Of a DNA stretch of 64,000 nt, positions 50,671 through 58,843 are shown piece after piece (the first letter of the stretch is position 1; each line of letters starts with the position of its first letter). The translations under genes and the position numbers were made by a program. This stretch comes from PCPOR2b sp965220385 (lineage in GTDB: Bacteria > Poribacteria > WGA-4E > PCPOR2b). The stretch is taken from the NCBI GenBank assembly GCA_965220385.1, contig OZ244825.1:5766001-5830000 (forward strand). The letters are read 5' to 3'. The notes below the pieces were generated by a model. The model was not told the origin of the DNA, ran no database searches, and saw nothing but the letters and a program-made list of their open reading frames with translations.

Positions 50671-51552
50671 TCAATTGTTCTTTTTGAACCATATCTTCAG
50701 CGCGGTGCCACCCATGATCTTGTCTTTTTCGGTTTTGCGGATAGAGGGTAGGTGAAGATCGAGTAGATCTACCAGTTTCTGGTAACCCGGCTCTTCAAGT
50801 ATCCACGGGGAATCTGTGCACCACATCATGCGATCAGGTCCATAGGCTTGGTAGATTTGTTCGACCATTGGCTTCATGTCTTCGTAGGGCCAAGGTTTCT
50901 TGGAGAAGGCGTACTCTCCGGAAACCTTGATGTACACGTTTGGGAACCGTGCCATGTCGAGGATTCGCGGGTAAGTTGTCGGCGGCAACGGTTCATCGTC
51001 GAAGCGGGGGCGTCCCCAGCGGTCTACTATGCTGGGGGTGCTCGGCATCACACCGAGATGATCCAGAGAGATGTTGAGGTTAGGAAATGCCGCCGCCAGC
51101 ATCTCAACACCAGCAGTATTGGCACTGCCGGTGTAGATATTGATATTGATACCCAGTTCGTCCGCACATTGAAACAGAGGGTAAGCCTTCAGATCTTGGG
51201 CGCGTACGGCGCTCGGATCGCCTATATCGCCGATTCGGATCCCCTCAATACCTGTAGCATCGACCAATTCCTTAAGACGCGAAGGGGGGTCAGGATCGTT
51301 TCCATCCACCAATCCCGTAGCGGTGAACCGATCGGGCCATTTCTGGACACAATGGGTCACGTACCTATGCTCTTCGATTTGCGTGCCTCCCATATCGATC
51401 AGCACTGTTTTGTCTATACCCGACGCGTCCATCTCCCGCAGCAGTTGCTCGGCGGGGGCTTCTTTTTCCGCCGGTGCCAGACCACTGACCTCGCGCGGGT
51501 ACTCGTCGCTCAGCTTGGCGAACACGTGTACGTGTACATCTACCTTATCCAT
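50671..51552 (-). CDS. Amidohydrolase family protein (amidohydro_2 type)
   Basis: 293 residues. MDKVDVHVHVFAKLSDEYPR has the HxH metal motif on strand 1. VLIDMGGTQIEEHRYVTHCV, GIRIGDIGDP and NLNISLDHLGVMP supply the middle strands with the third-ligand His, and RMMWCTDSPWILEEPGYQKL the final Asp. Features fit the ACMSD/2-pyrone-4,6-dicarboxylate-lactonase-type branch (TIM-barrel, about 290 residues). It probably hydrolyses or decarboxylates a small aromatic or lactone. SD AGGAGG lies 12 nt before the ATG. It precedes the unrecognised gene at 51625 in position but is downstream of it on the minus strand. Confidence 0.87.
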   Translation of the reverse strand: MDKVDVHVHVFAKLSDEYPREVSGLAPAEKEAPAEQLLREMDASGIDKTVLIDMGGTQIEEHRYVTHCVQKWPDRFTATGLVDGNDPDPPSRLKELVDATGIEGIRIGDIGDPSAVRAQDLKAYPLFQCADELGININIYTGSANTAGVEMLAAAFPNLNISLDHLGVMPSTPSIVDRWGRPRFDDEPLPPTTYPRILDMARFPNVYIKVSGEYAFSKKPWPYEDMKPMVEQIYQAYGPDRMMWCTDSPWILEEPGYQKLVDLLDLHLPSIRKTEKDKIMGGTALKIWFKKNN

Positions 51553-51624
51553 CTCTGCTATACCTCCTGCATTTCTCTTGTTCTTTCCATTCTTTCCATC
51601 TTCCGATTCGTCCGATTTCCTTCT

Positions 51625-52317
51625 TCACGATAGAACCAAGTACTGTTTCGCAAGGTGATTGAGTGCTTCTTTATAGACATCAAACATAATCGACAGACGG
51701 AAAAAGACCTCACCAAGTTCATATTCTCGCGCCATTGCGTGTGCTGAAGCGCGATCATAGTATTCACGACCAAAATTGATATAAAATTGTGCAGTTACCG
51801 GACGGTTCTTGTAGCGATGGCGATATTCAATCCACTGTGGGAAGATGCCTGTGAGATAAAGTGAATAATTGCCAATGTGGGAGTAGATGAGAAACTGCCG
51901 GCGGGTATCCGCGCTCGCTGCTTCTTGGATCATGTCCGTCAGATAGTGATGGGTTTGTTTGTCGCCCCGATGAATGCGATGTAATCGGTCTGTCCTGACG
52001 AAAAGGCTCAAGAGGTTAGCGATATAGTTGATTACCTTTTTGTCTCCTAAAATTCGCTGATCCGTTAAACTACGTCGCAGGAGCACATTGAAGAATAGAA
52101 ACGGTGAAATCTCTAATATCAACAGACTTTGATCGCGAATCTTGTTGAACAAGGATTCACTGTTTAGCATAGATTCAAGCGTTGTCGGTAGATGGTGAAT
52201 CAGCTGTGCAATCTCTTCATAACTGCGTCCTGGCTTTGGAAAATTCTCGATCAGGAATTGCAAGTCCTTGTCTACCAACTGGCTGAGATCTGTCTTGGCA
52301 AAATCAGGTTTCTGCAT
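51625..52317 (-). CDS. Hypothetical protein
   Basis: 230 residues, not recognised. The start at 52317 is preceded by AAAGGAGG at 8-nt spacing; the longer frame is not supported. The protein looks wholly helical, with DKDLQFLIENFPKPGRSYEE near the start and QFYINFGREYYDRASAHAMA then EYELGEVFFRLSIMFDVYKE near the end. It has several His and basic residues (RIHRGDKQTHHYLTDMIQ) but no CxxC, P-loop or membrane pattern. It lies 73 nt upstream of the amidohydrolase on the same strand and may share a transcript with it. It could be a small regulatory or binding protein. Confidence 0.6.
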   Translation of the reverse strand: MQKPDFAKTDLSQLVDKDLQFLIENFPKPGRSYEEIAQLIHHLPTTLESMLNSESLFNKIRDQSLLILEISPFLFFNVLLRRSLTDQRILGDKKVINYIANLLSLFVRTDRLHRIHRGDKQTHHYLTDMIQEAASADTRRQFLIYSHIGNYSLYLTGIFPQWIEYRHRYKNRPVTAQFYINFGREYYDRASAHAMAREYELGEVFFRLSIMFDVYKEALNHLAKQYLVLS

Positions 52318-52471
52318 TGCACTATCCTCCTTTAATCGAAAGTCAAGGGACCTCTTGCTGTTGCCCGCCTCCATAATTCGGGGTTGAAGTTGCCGTGATA
52401 GTCATCGCTAAAAATCCGTTCTGCTTTTGGGGGGTAAATTATGCTTTCGCCGGAGATCGAAATTTGGTTGC

Positions 52472-53632
52472 TTATATCTTGACTGGGTGCCAGCGAATCG
52501 CGTATATATCGGTGTTATCTCTAACCCCATCCCACGATCCGAGCGCTTGGCTTGAACCACAGATTGACAAAATCGTATCATCTGCAAACACTACGCTGGC
52601 ACTGTAGCTACCGGTGAAGGTGGTGGAATCGAGGTAGTAGACTTCGTCGAGCCAGGTTCTGCCTTCGTCCCGGCTAATCATCGCTCGCGATCCAGGCGGT
52701 CCGGGACCGTAGCGCGTGTCATGAATAACGACCACAGTCCCGTCACTCTGGACTGCGGGATAGCCGAAGGTTTGACCGTATACTGTGCATAACATACGCG
52801 GTGGACTCCACGTTTGACCGCCATCCTCGGAGTCCATTACAAACAGATTCTTGAAGCCTCTACCCGCGTCGGAGTCATCCATCGGGCGCATCATCTCTTC
52901 TGTGTCAGATGGCAAAGGATACCGCTGATAGCGCATTGTTGCGAATACGCGACCGGACGACACTAACACAGCTGCGCCCTCCGAACCCCAATCGATCATC
53001 AGAATGGGACCCTGCCACGTATGACCCCTATCCGTTGAGCGGAAGGTGTAACAGCCGTTCATGGTGGTTGGCGTATTTCGGATGTCTACCGTCCATAGCA
53101 GTGTGTCATCCTGAAGGCGGTTTAGGCCGCGGTGTGTGTAACGTTCGGTGTAGGGACTGCCATCGGGGAGATTCATTTCGACCGGAATCTCTGCCCGCTT
53201 CGTCCATGTTACGCCTTCGTCTTGAGATACCCATACGACAGCTGGATCACGCGCATCCGGTCCCGTCGAGCAATCGACACCGATGAACGTGCCGTCCTGT
53301 AACACCCGCCAATGTCCTCCCGGTATATCCTCCATATCCATCAGAGATCGCGATGTCCATGTGCGTCCTTCATCTGTGGATTTGCACAGGACTTGGGACT
53401 GCTTGACATATACCGCACCATCCGGTCCCACGTCTACATGCGTGCCTTGGGGGCTCATATCATTGCTATGGGGTAGTAACGTCTTTTCTACCGGAACGCG
53501 GGTCAGTTTTTCACTGGCAGCGTGCAGGATGTATTGACTGTCGTGCATCGTCTTGAGGGCTGCCACCGATGGTATGTCAACCCCGCCGAGTCGATTCGTA
53601 CGCAGTTTCGGTTCAATGGTTATTTGCATCAT
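52472..53632 (-). CDS. Sialidase-like BNR-repeat protein, copy 1
   Basis: 386 residues. The start at 53632 has GGAGGG upstream. Five Asp-boxes are present: STDEGRTW, SQDEGVTW, STDRGHTW, SEDGGQTW and SRDEGRTW, as in exo-alpha-sialidases and BNR hydrolases. The N-terminus (NRLGGVDIPSVAALKTMHDS) has no signal peptide and resembles that of the 55318 protein. The Arg-triad typical of sialidases is not confirmed by eye. It may cleave sialic acid or, as often in Poribacteria-like genomes, another glycan bond. It lies 26 nt after the stop of the glycoside-hydrolase-like gene at 53658, probably in one operon with it and the second sialidase. Confidence 0.8.
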   Translation of the reverse strand: MMQITIEPKLRTNRLGGVDIPSVAALKTMHDSQYILHAASEKLTRVPVEKTLLPHSNDMSPQGTHVDVGPDGAVYVKQSQVLCKSTDEGRTWTSRSLMDMEDIPGGHWRVLQDGTFIGVDCSTGPDARDPAVVWVSQDEGVTWTKRAEIPVEMNLPDGSPYTERYTHRGLNRLQDDTLLWTVDIRNTPTTMNGCYTFRSTDRGHTWQGPILMIDWGSEGAAVLVSSGRVFATMRYQRYPLPSDTEEMMRPMDDSDAGRGFKNLFVMDSEDGGQTWSPPRMLCTVYGQTFGYPAVQSDGTVVVIHDTRYGPGPPGSRAMISRDEGRTWLDEVYYLDSTTFTGSYSASVVFADDTILSICGSSQALGSWDGVRDNTDIYAIRWHPVKI

Positions 53633-53657
53633 TGTTAACCCTCCGTTGTGATATTTC

Positions 53658-55223
53658 TCACACATATTCGAGCCTTAAGTTCAGTCCATGCACCGTGACG
53701 ATGCTTTCGGGGAGAACGACATCATTCCGAGCCGCGAGTTCCACGTAGTTTCTGCCTGTTTGCAATGGCGGTACTTGCACGTTGTACGCTAACTCGCAGT
53801 TAGCTTGACCGTCCGAGGTGGAGATAAATCTGCCATCGGTTAGTTCCTCGCCGTTTAGCCGAATTAGCAACGCTTCGCTCCATGAGAGGTCATCGAATTC
53901 AACGGTCAAGATTGCCCTTGCTGGCGGATGTGATACCACGTCGTCACCAACTATCAGCGGCAGGCGACCTATCACGCCGGTGCGTAGAGCGCCACGCTTT
54001 GATTCAAGCGGCAAAGGACGGGGCGCAGATAGGTGTGCGTAGTAGGGCAGAATCCCACCTGTCGCACTATCGACGCTGAACAGTTTTTCTTTGCCGATCA
54101 ACATGTTCTCGTCTCCCACTTCACCTACACAGGCGTAGCAGCGACGGCGGGTTTCGACCAACTCATCGCCCGTCATGAACTCAAATGGCGTTCCGAGATT
54201 CCAGAAGTAGAGCCCGCGGGCACCGGCGCGGTACCAGTTCGACGCCAATCCACGCACCAGTGGCAGTGATTCTTTGCCCATGTTCACACACGGATAGACA
54301 GGCACACCACGTGGTTTCGCCGCTTCAACCCATGTCTCAACCGGCAGAGACCACGGTGCATATCCGCCGCCGATAATGAGGATATCGATTAGGTCTTCCT
54401 CAAGCCATGATATGACATCCATACCGTTGTCAAGGCATGTAGTAAAGTTGTCGGGCACACGCACGGCGATTAAAAAAGGTCTGCCTCGCCGATCTGCTGC
54501 GGCACCTGTCAGGCTACGAATATCTTCCATCATTGATGTGATGATAGCGATCTCGTCCGCCGTGCACGGCTCACCGCGCATCCGCCGGCTGAACAGTACC
54601 GGGTGACGGATGTAGTCCAACTCGAACCCATCCACGTCATACCGTTGGCAGATCTCTTCAATGATTTCCAGCTTGCGTTGACGCACCGGTTCATGCGAGA
54701 AGTCCTGCGCTGTCGTGTACAATTCAAACTCTGGCAGCGTTCCACGGGTCTCGACCATGAACTCCGGGTGCGTACGTTTCCAAATGGTCATGGCGTTGGC
54801 GTCCATGAAGCTGTCGTGTACGTCGTTCATGCGTACCGATGCGAACGCCTCCATGCCGTGCGTGTGCGCGAAGTCGCAAACCAGGTGCAGCGGGCAGCGA
54901 TACTCCCGCGTTAGTGTCTTGACGTTCTCAGTGACCCGTTGCCAATATTTGACCGGTGCGCCTTGGGCGTCCCCATAGATCGGCTGTACCTTGCTGTCAT
55001 ACGCCGGGGCATCGAACTGCCCACACAGCACCGACCAAGAGATAGTACCGACCTGTGTTTCTGGGAGCGGCGTAATCCGATGTGCGAGGAAGCCTTCAGG
55101 CGTGTTGGCGTCCTCCAGTGCCAGTTCGTGTGTGTCATCGTTGAAGATGATGCGCCGGGAACGGTGTGCTGCTTCAAATCGGGCACGTTTGTCACCGGAC
55201 CAATGAGCCTTGGACTGGTACAT
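53658..55223 (-). CDS. Glycoside-hydrolase-like (GHL-type) TIM-barrel protein
   Basis: 521 residues. GTAGGAGGGG is a strong SD. ICQRYDVDGFELDYIRHPVL and AKPRGVPVYPCVNMGKESLP resemble the barrel strands of the hypothetical glycosyl hydrolase groups (GHL/DUF4015 type), where DGFELDYIRHP carries the acidic pair on strand 4. AFASVRMNDVHDSFMDANAM precedes it. The C-terminal 150 residues (HLSAPRPLPLESKRGALRTG, LIRLNGEELTDG) look like a beta-sandwich with carbohydrate-binding traits. No signal peptide. It sits between two sialidase-like genes on one strand, so the trio may strip a common glycan. Exact bond unknown. Confidence 0.7.
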   Translation of the reverse strand: MYQSKAHWSGDKRARFEAAHRSRRIIFNDDTHELALEDANTPEGFLAHRITPLPETQVGTISWSVLCGQFDAPAYDSKVQPIYGDAQGAPVKYWQRVTENVKTLTREYRCPLHLVCDFAHTHGMEAFASVRMNDVHDSFMDANAMTIWKRTHPEFMVETRGTLPEFELYTTAQDFSHEPVRQRKLEIIEEICQRYDVDGFELDYIRHPVLFSRRMRGEPCTADEIAIITSMMEDIRSLTGAAADRRGRPFLIAVRVPDNFTTCLDNGMDVISWLEEDLIDILIIGGGYAPWSLPVETWVEAAKPRGVPVYPCVNMGKESLPLVRGLASNWYRAGARGLYFWNLGTPFEFMTGDELVETRRRCYACVGEVGDENMLIGKEKLFSVDSATGGILPYYAHLSAPRPLPLESKRGALRTGVIGRLPLIVGDDVVSHPPARAILTVEFDDLSWSEALLIRLNGEELTDGRFISTSDGQANCELAYNVQVPPLQTGRNYVELAARNDVVLPESIVTVHGLNLRLEYV

Positions 55224-55317
55224 ATTCCCCTCCTACATTTTCGGCTGGTTCATATAAAAAGAAAGTGCAAAGTCCGAAAAGAAATCGTAGGGGCGGGGTT
55301 GCCCCGCCCGTGCTTAC

Positions 55318-56442
55318 CTAAACTAACCTCCAGCGGATAATCACATAGTCGGTATTACCGATGCAGTTGTCCCACGAACTTACATCACCGTAGCAAGAAC
55401 CGGTCAGCGTCAACATCTCTTCCCCGTCCAAGCTGATTGTCGCTGCATAGCCAGCCGCATAACCGTGACTGAGGTAGTACACCTCGTCCTGCCACATCTC
55501 ACCGTTGTCATGGCTTACCACCGCTCGCGCGCTGCTCATATTACGGGGGTATCGGTGGTCAGTAATTACTACCGCGCGATTGCCCGATAACCCAACGCCG
55601 TATCCGTAGCACTGACCGAGTACGGTGGCGAGTTGCCGCGGCGGTGTCCATGTATCGCCTGCGTCGTCTGAATGGGCGACGAACACATGCTTATACGGGA
55701 ATGTGTGACCGGCGGCGAGGGCACCCGTCTGCTCCAATAGATCTGGCGGATCGTCGGATAAACTCGGACGCTGATAACGAATCGCTGCCAACAGTCTACC
55801 TGTGGGCAGTTGTGCGACATTGACCTCGCAGCTCCACTCTCCGAGGGCAGAGTAATCCGACCATGTACTTCCGCCATCCTCTGAACGGTAGATGCGACAT
55901 ACAGCAGGCGTTATCTCAGCTGCTTCACGATCCCCAATCCTGTCCGCTCCCACCAGCACCGGCACGAGCAGCGTGCCATCATTCAGACGGGTCATACTGA
56001 AACCGAGCGACAGCACATCCGACGTACCGGGGTCAATCCCCCCAATCTGCCCCCATGTCTCGCCCTCATTGTGCGAACCCCACACGGTCGGCGGTGTGCC
56101 ATTGTCTGGGGGTTTGACGTTTAGCATTACACCCTCGTCGTTGAAGGCCACTCGCCAACCCACGCATATATTGGGATCACGTTGGAGGTGTTCCCAAGTT
56201 TTGCCGCCGTCGGTTGATCGGTGCAGCAGTGTGTGTTGGGCGGCATAGATTGTGCCGTTCGGTGCCTGTACCAAGCATAACCGCTGGGTATGTCCTTCCG
56301 GGTCGCGCGGCAACCGAATCTTTTCCACAGGAACCTTCTCTAATTTTTTTTTGCGGGCATGGAGGATATAATCGTTCGCCTGCATCGCTTGCAGCGCATC
56401 AGGCTGAATGGATACCCCGCCCATGTTGTGTGTTGAGAGCAT
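55318..56442 (-). CDS. Sialidase-like BNR-repeat protein, copy 2
   Basis: 374 residues. AAAGGAG lies just before the ATG. Five Asp-box-type segments occur: STDGGKTW, SHNEGETW, SEDGGSTW, SDDAGDTW and SHDNGEMW. The start MGGVSIQPDALQAMQANDYI then LHARKKKLEKVPVEKIRLP matches the N-terminus of copy 1 (VPVEKTLLP), confirming tandem duplication around the GHL gene. AVVITDHRYPRNMSSARAVV is the shared late block. No signal peptide. Likely a glycan hydrolase, sialidase by family name only. It heads a three-gene minus-strand unit. Confidence 0.8.
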   Translation of the reverse strand: MLSTHNMGGVSIQPDALQAMQANDYILHARKKKLEKVPVEKIRLPRDPEGHTQRLCLVQAPNGTIYAAQHTLLHRSTDGGKTWEHLQRDPNICVGWRVAFNDEGVMLNVKPPDNGTPPTVWGSHNEGETWGQIGGIDPGTSDVLSLGFSMTRLNDGTLLVPVLVGADRIGDREAAEITPAVCRIYRSEDGGSTWSDYSALGEWSCEVNVAQLPTGRLLAAIRYQRPSLSDDPPDLLEQTGALAAGHTFPYKHVFVAHSDDAGDTWTPPRQLATVLGQCYGYGVGLSGNRAVVITDHRYPRNMSSARAVVSHDNGEMWQDEVYYLSHGYAAGYAATISLDGEEMLTLTGSCYGDVSSWDNCIGNTDYVIIRWRLV

Positions 56443-56475
56443 AGCGTCTCCTTTATTGAGTTCATGAGTTTGCTA

Positions 56476-56627
56476 TCCGTAGGTTGGGTTGAGCGGTGAT
56501 CGCGAAACCCAACGCAATAAAAGTAGTGGGTACGCTCCGTCCCGATAAATCGGGATTCAGGGCAACATGCCGTAACCTAACGACACTATTGGCTAAACTG
56601 TTGAGCGACAAACACCAAATCCAGAAT
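56476..56627. repeat. 152-bp duplicated block, copy A
   Basis: Differs from 58692-58843 at one position. It covers the downstream flank and the last 14 codons of the LRR-dockerin gene. Inside are a GTTGGGTT...AACCCAAC hairpin (about 56483-56512) and a CCCGATAAATCGGG palindrome (56541-56554). Confidence 0.85.
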
Positions 56628-58610
56628 ATTAACTACCCCATCGCCGTTGGGGTCTGGTGCGGATTTACCGAGTCCGTTGGCAACCTGAATCAAATCCAAT
56701 ACGTTGACGACCCAGTCGCCGTTGACATCAGCGGGATGTTTCGTCTTGAGATAGATTTCGCCATCAAGGTCGGGGAGCAAGTGGGTAACAGACGCAGCGG
56801 TGCTTCCCCCGTCGGATACAGAGGTCGCAGATGACGGCAATGTGACGGTTCGGGCTTGACCACTCCGGTTATAAACCGCCCAGCCGTTGGTGAACTCTCT
56901 GATATACAAGCCCTCGATGTCTTGATAGCGTTGGGCTGTGGGACCGATGGGAGGTCCAAGGTCGGCATCCCAGAACGGATACCAAATGTGTTCGTGAGAT
57001 CCCCGCTCTTGAAACCCCCGCCCTGTGGTGTACAATACGTATCCATCGGAAAGGGTGAGGCTCATTGTGGTAAAAAGGCGCATCTGACGGCGGTTGGTCG
57101 GGCTGTCCGCAGGCTCTGTCGGAATCCCACCTGCCCTTAAACAGGTGATTTGCGGTTCTCTGGCATTTTCTTCAAACCAGAGGAGAGTATCTTCAATCTC
57201 GACAATTCTGGGGCGCGTATAAGCTTTCCCATGCTCAATAGGGTGGGTTTCCATGAAACTGCCGTTGGTGTAGGAACCCGTGATTGGGAGTTTATCCCAA
57301 TTACTATTGCAAAGGATTAAAAAATCTTCAGGGACGTTAGCGCGAATCCGTTGGATTATTGAGAGTGTTATATCTTCCTCAACCAGCTCACGATCTCGCA
57401 CAGAAAAGTCCGCATTGTAACTCGTAAGGATAAAGTCCCCATCCGACCACCAGTCGAACATGATCCCGTCATACAAACCACATTTTGAAACGGCTACTGC
57501 TCGTCGAACAATGATGTCTTGAACTTCGGGCAGTCTTATATCAATTAGGCGATTATTCTCATGATTGGGATCACTCCTGACAGGGTTACCATTTTCGTCT
57601 CTTACCCAACCGAACCAATCTTCAGGAAACTGCCTATAGGAGGCCGTGTTTATCAGGGTTTGACTGAGGAAGATCATATTCGGGTTTTTGGCGAGCAATT
57701 CCTCACGTCTAACCATTGCATCCTCTATAACGCCAGCCAGTGTATTCCATGGTGGGGTATGCAGAAAATGGAGGCCAAAAGGAACATTATACCAATGTAG
57801 ATCGTGCTGTGATATAAAGTCTTCACGGGATAATGGAGACAGGTTTGTTCCAGCCCCCCAAGGTTGATAAATAGATGGAAGGCTCCGATTCTCGATGCGA
57901 TCTCGAATTGGGGGATCGTCGAGTAAACACACCTCATCATATCGGAAATTAACGAGGGATAACCCTTGAACAGGGCTAAAATCGAGAATCAGATTGTCAT
58001 AAAGATCCAACTCTTTCAATTGTGTCAGATTCGCAAGGGGGCTAATATCAACGATGAAATTATGTCCTAACCGAAGCGTTTCCAACGCGGTCAAGTTGGA
58101 AAGTGGGCTTAGATCCGCAATTCGATTCGCCTCAAGAATTAAAACGACCAGTTTTGTCAGATTCTCAAGCGGGGTGATGTCTGTTATATTGCAAGCGAAA
58201 AGATGAAGACGTCTTAATTGCGTGAGGTCTTTAAGAAACGTGAGGTCCTCGAGAGGAATACCATTAAGCTGGAGATGTTCAAGTCGCCTGAGACCCGCAA
58301 TTAGCGTCAGATCTTGGATAGGATTGCCTCGAATGTTCAAGTCTTCGAGATTGTGGGCATATTCTAAGCCAGTAAGATTTTCGATTTGTGCTTCCTCTGC
58401 AGAAAGCCTAAATAATTTTAACATCTCCTGCTGGGTCACCAGCACTTCAGATGACAACCCCAACTCCTCACGGATAGCCCGCTCCAAGTTAGGATCAGAT
58501 ATCTCCACAATTTGAGCAGAGGCATGGGGGAGGAAAAGGATTGCCGCGACTGTGAAGCCGAGAAAACAGAGTGATATGTGATACCTGAAACGTACAAACG
58601 TTAATTGCAT
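56586..58610 (-). CDS. Exported LRR / glycoside-hydrolase-like / dockerin protein 1
   Basis: 674 residues. MQLTFVRFRYHISLCFLGFT then VAAILFLPHASA is a signal peptide. Residues 45-215 hold about six internalin-type leucine-rich repeats (LENLTKLVVLILEANRIADL, LANLTQLKELDLYDNLILD). The middle (SKCGLYDGIMFDWWSDGDF, FLILCNSNWDKLP) looks like a TIM-barrel of the putative-hydrolase (GHL) type with acidic Asp residues. The C-terminal 45 residues are a type I dockerin with two Ca-binding repeats (DVNGDWVVNVLDLIQVAN, DPNGDGVVNILDLVFVAQ). It is a secreted surface enzyme that may dock on cohesin-bearing scaffolds. Its tandem copy is at 58802. Confidence 0.85.
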   Translation of the reverse strand: MQLTFVRFRYHISLCFLGFTVAAILFLPHASAQIVEISDPNLERAIREELGLSSEVLVTQQEMLKLFRLSAEEAQIENLTGLEYAHNLEDLNIRGNPIQDLTLIAGLRRLEHLQLNGIPLEDLTFLKDLTQLRRLHLFACNITDITPLENLTKLVVLILEANRIADLSPLSNLTALETLRLGHNFIVDISPLANLTQLKELDLYDNLILDFSPVQGLSLVNFRYDEVCLLDDPPIRDRIENRSLPSIYQPWGAGTNLSPLSREDFISQHDLHWYNVPFGLHFLHTPPWNTLAGVIEDAMVRREELLAKNPNMIFLSQTLINTASYRQFPEDWFGWVRDENGNPVRSDPNHENNRLIDIRLPEVQDIIVRRAVAVSKCGLYDGIMFDWWSDGDFILTSYNADFSVRDRELVEEDITLSIIQRIRANVPEDFLILCNSNWDKLPITGSYTNGSFMETHPIEHGKAYTRPRIVEIEDTLLWFEENAREPQITCLRAGGIPTEPADSPTNRRQMRLFTTMSLTLSDGYVLYTTGRGFQERGSHEHIWYPFWDADLGPPIGPTAQRYQDIEGLYIREFTNGWAVYNRSGQARTVTLPSSATSVSDGGSTAASVTHLLPDLDGEIYLKTKHPADVNGDWVVNVLDLIQVANGLGKSAPDPNGDGVVNILDLVFVAQQFSQ

Positions 58611-58691
58611 AGGAACTCCTTATCTTATTAATCCTTAAATCCTGCCTGTCCTGATCTATCGGGGAAAATCCTGATTCAGCCAATTTATCAG

Positions 58692-58843
58692 TCCGTAGGT
58701 TGGGTTGAGCGGTGAGCGCGAAACCCAACGCAATAAAAGTAGTGGGTACGCTCCGTCCCGATAAATCGGGATTCAGGGCAACATGCCGTAACCTAACGAC
58801 ACTATTGGCTAAACTGTTGAGCGACAAACACCAAATCCAGAAT
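58692..58843. repeat. 152-bp duplicated block, copy B
   Basis: Differs from 56476-56627 at one position, 2,216 bp away. It carries the same hairpin and palindrome (CCCGATAAATCGGG at 58757-58770) and the last codons of the second LRR-dockerin gene. Confidence 0.85.

Noticed and set aside
50848..51633. 261-codon ORF antisense to the amidohydrolase
   Set aside because: It runs opposite a gene with clear catalytic motifs and has no SD or recognisable domain.
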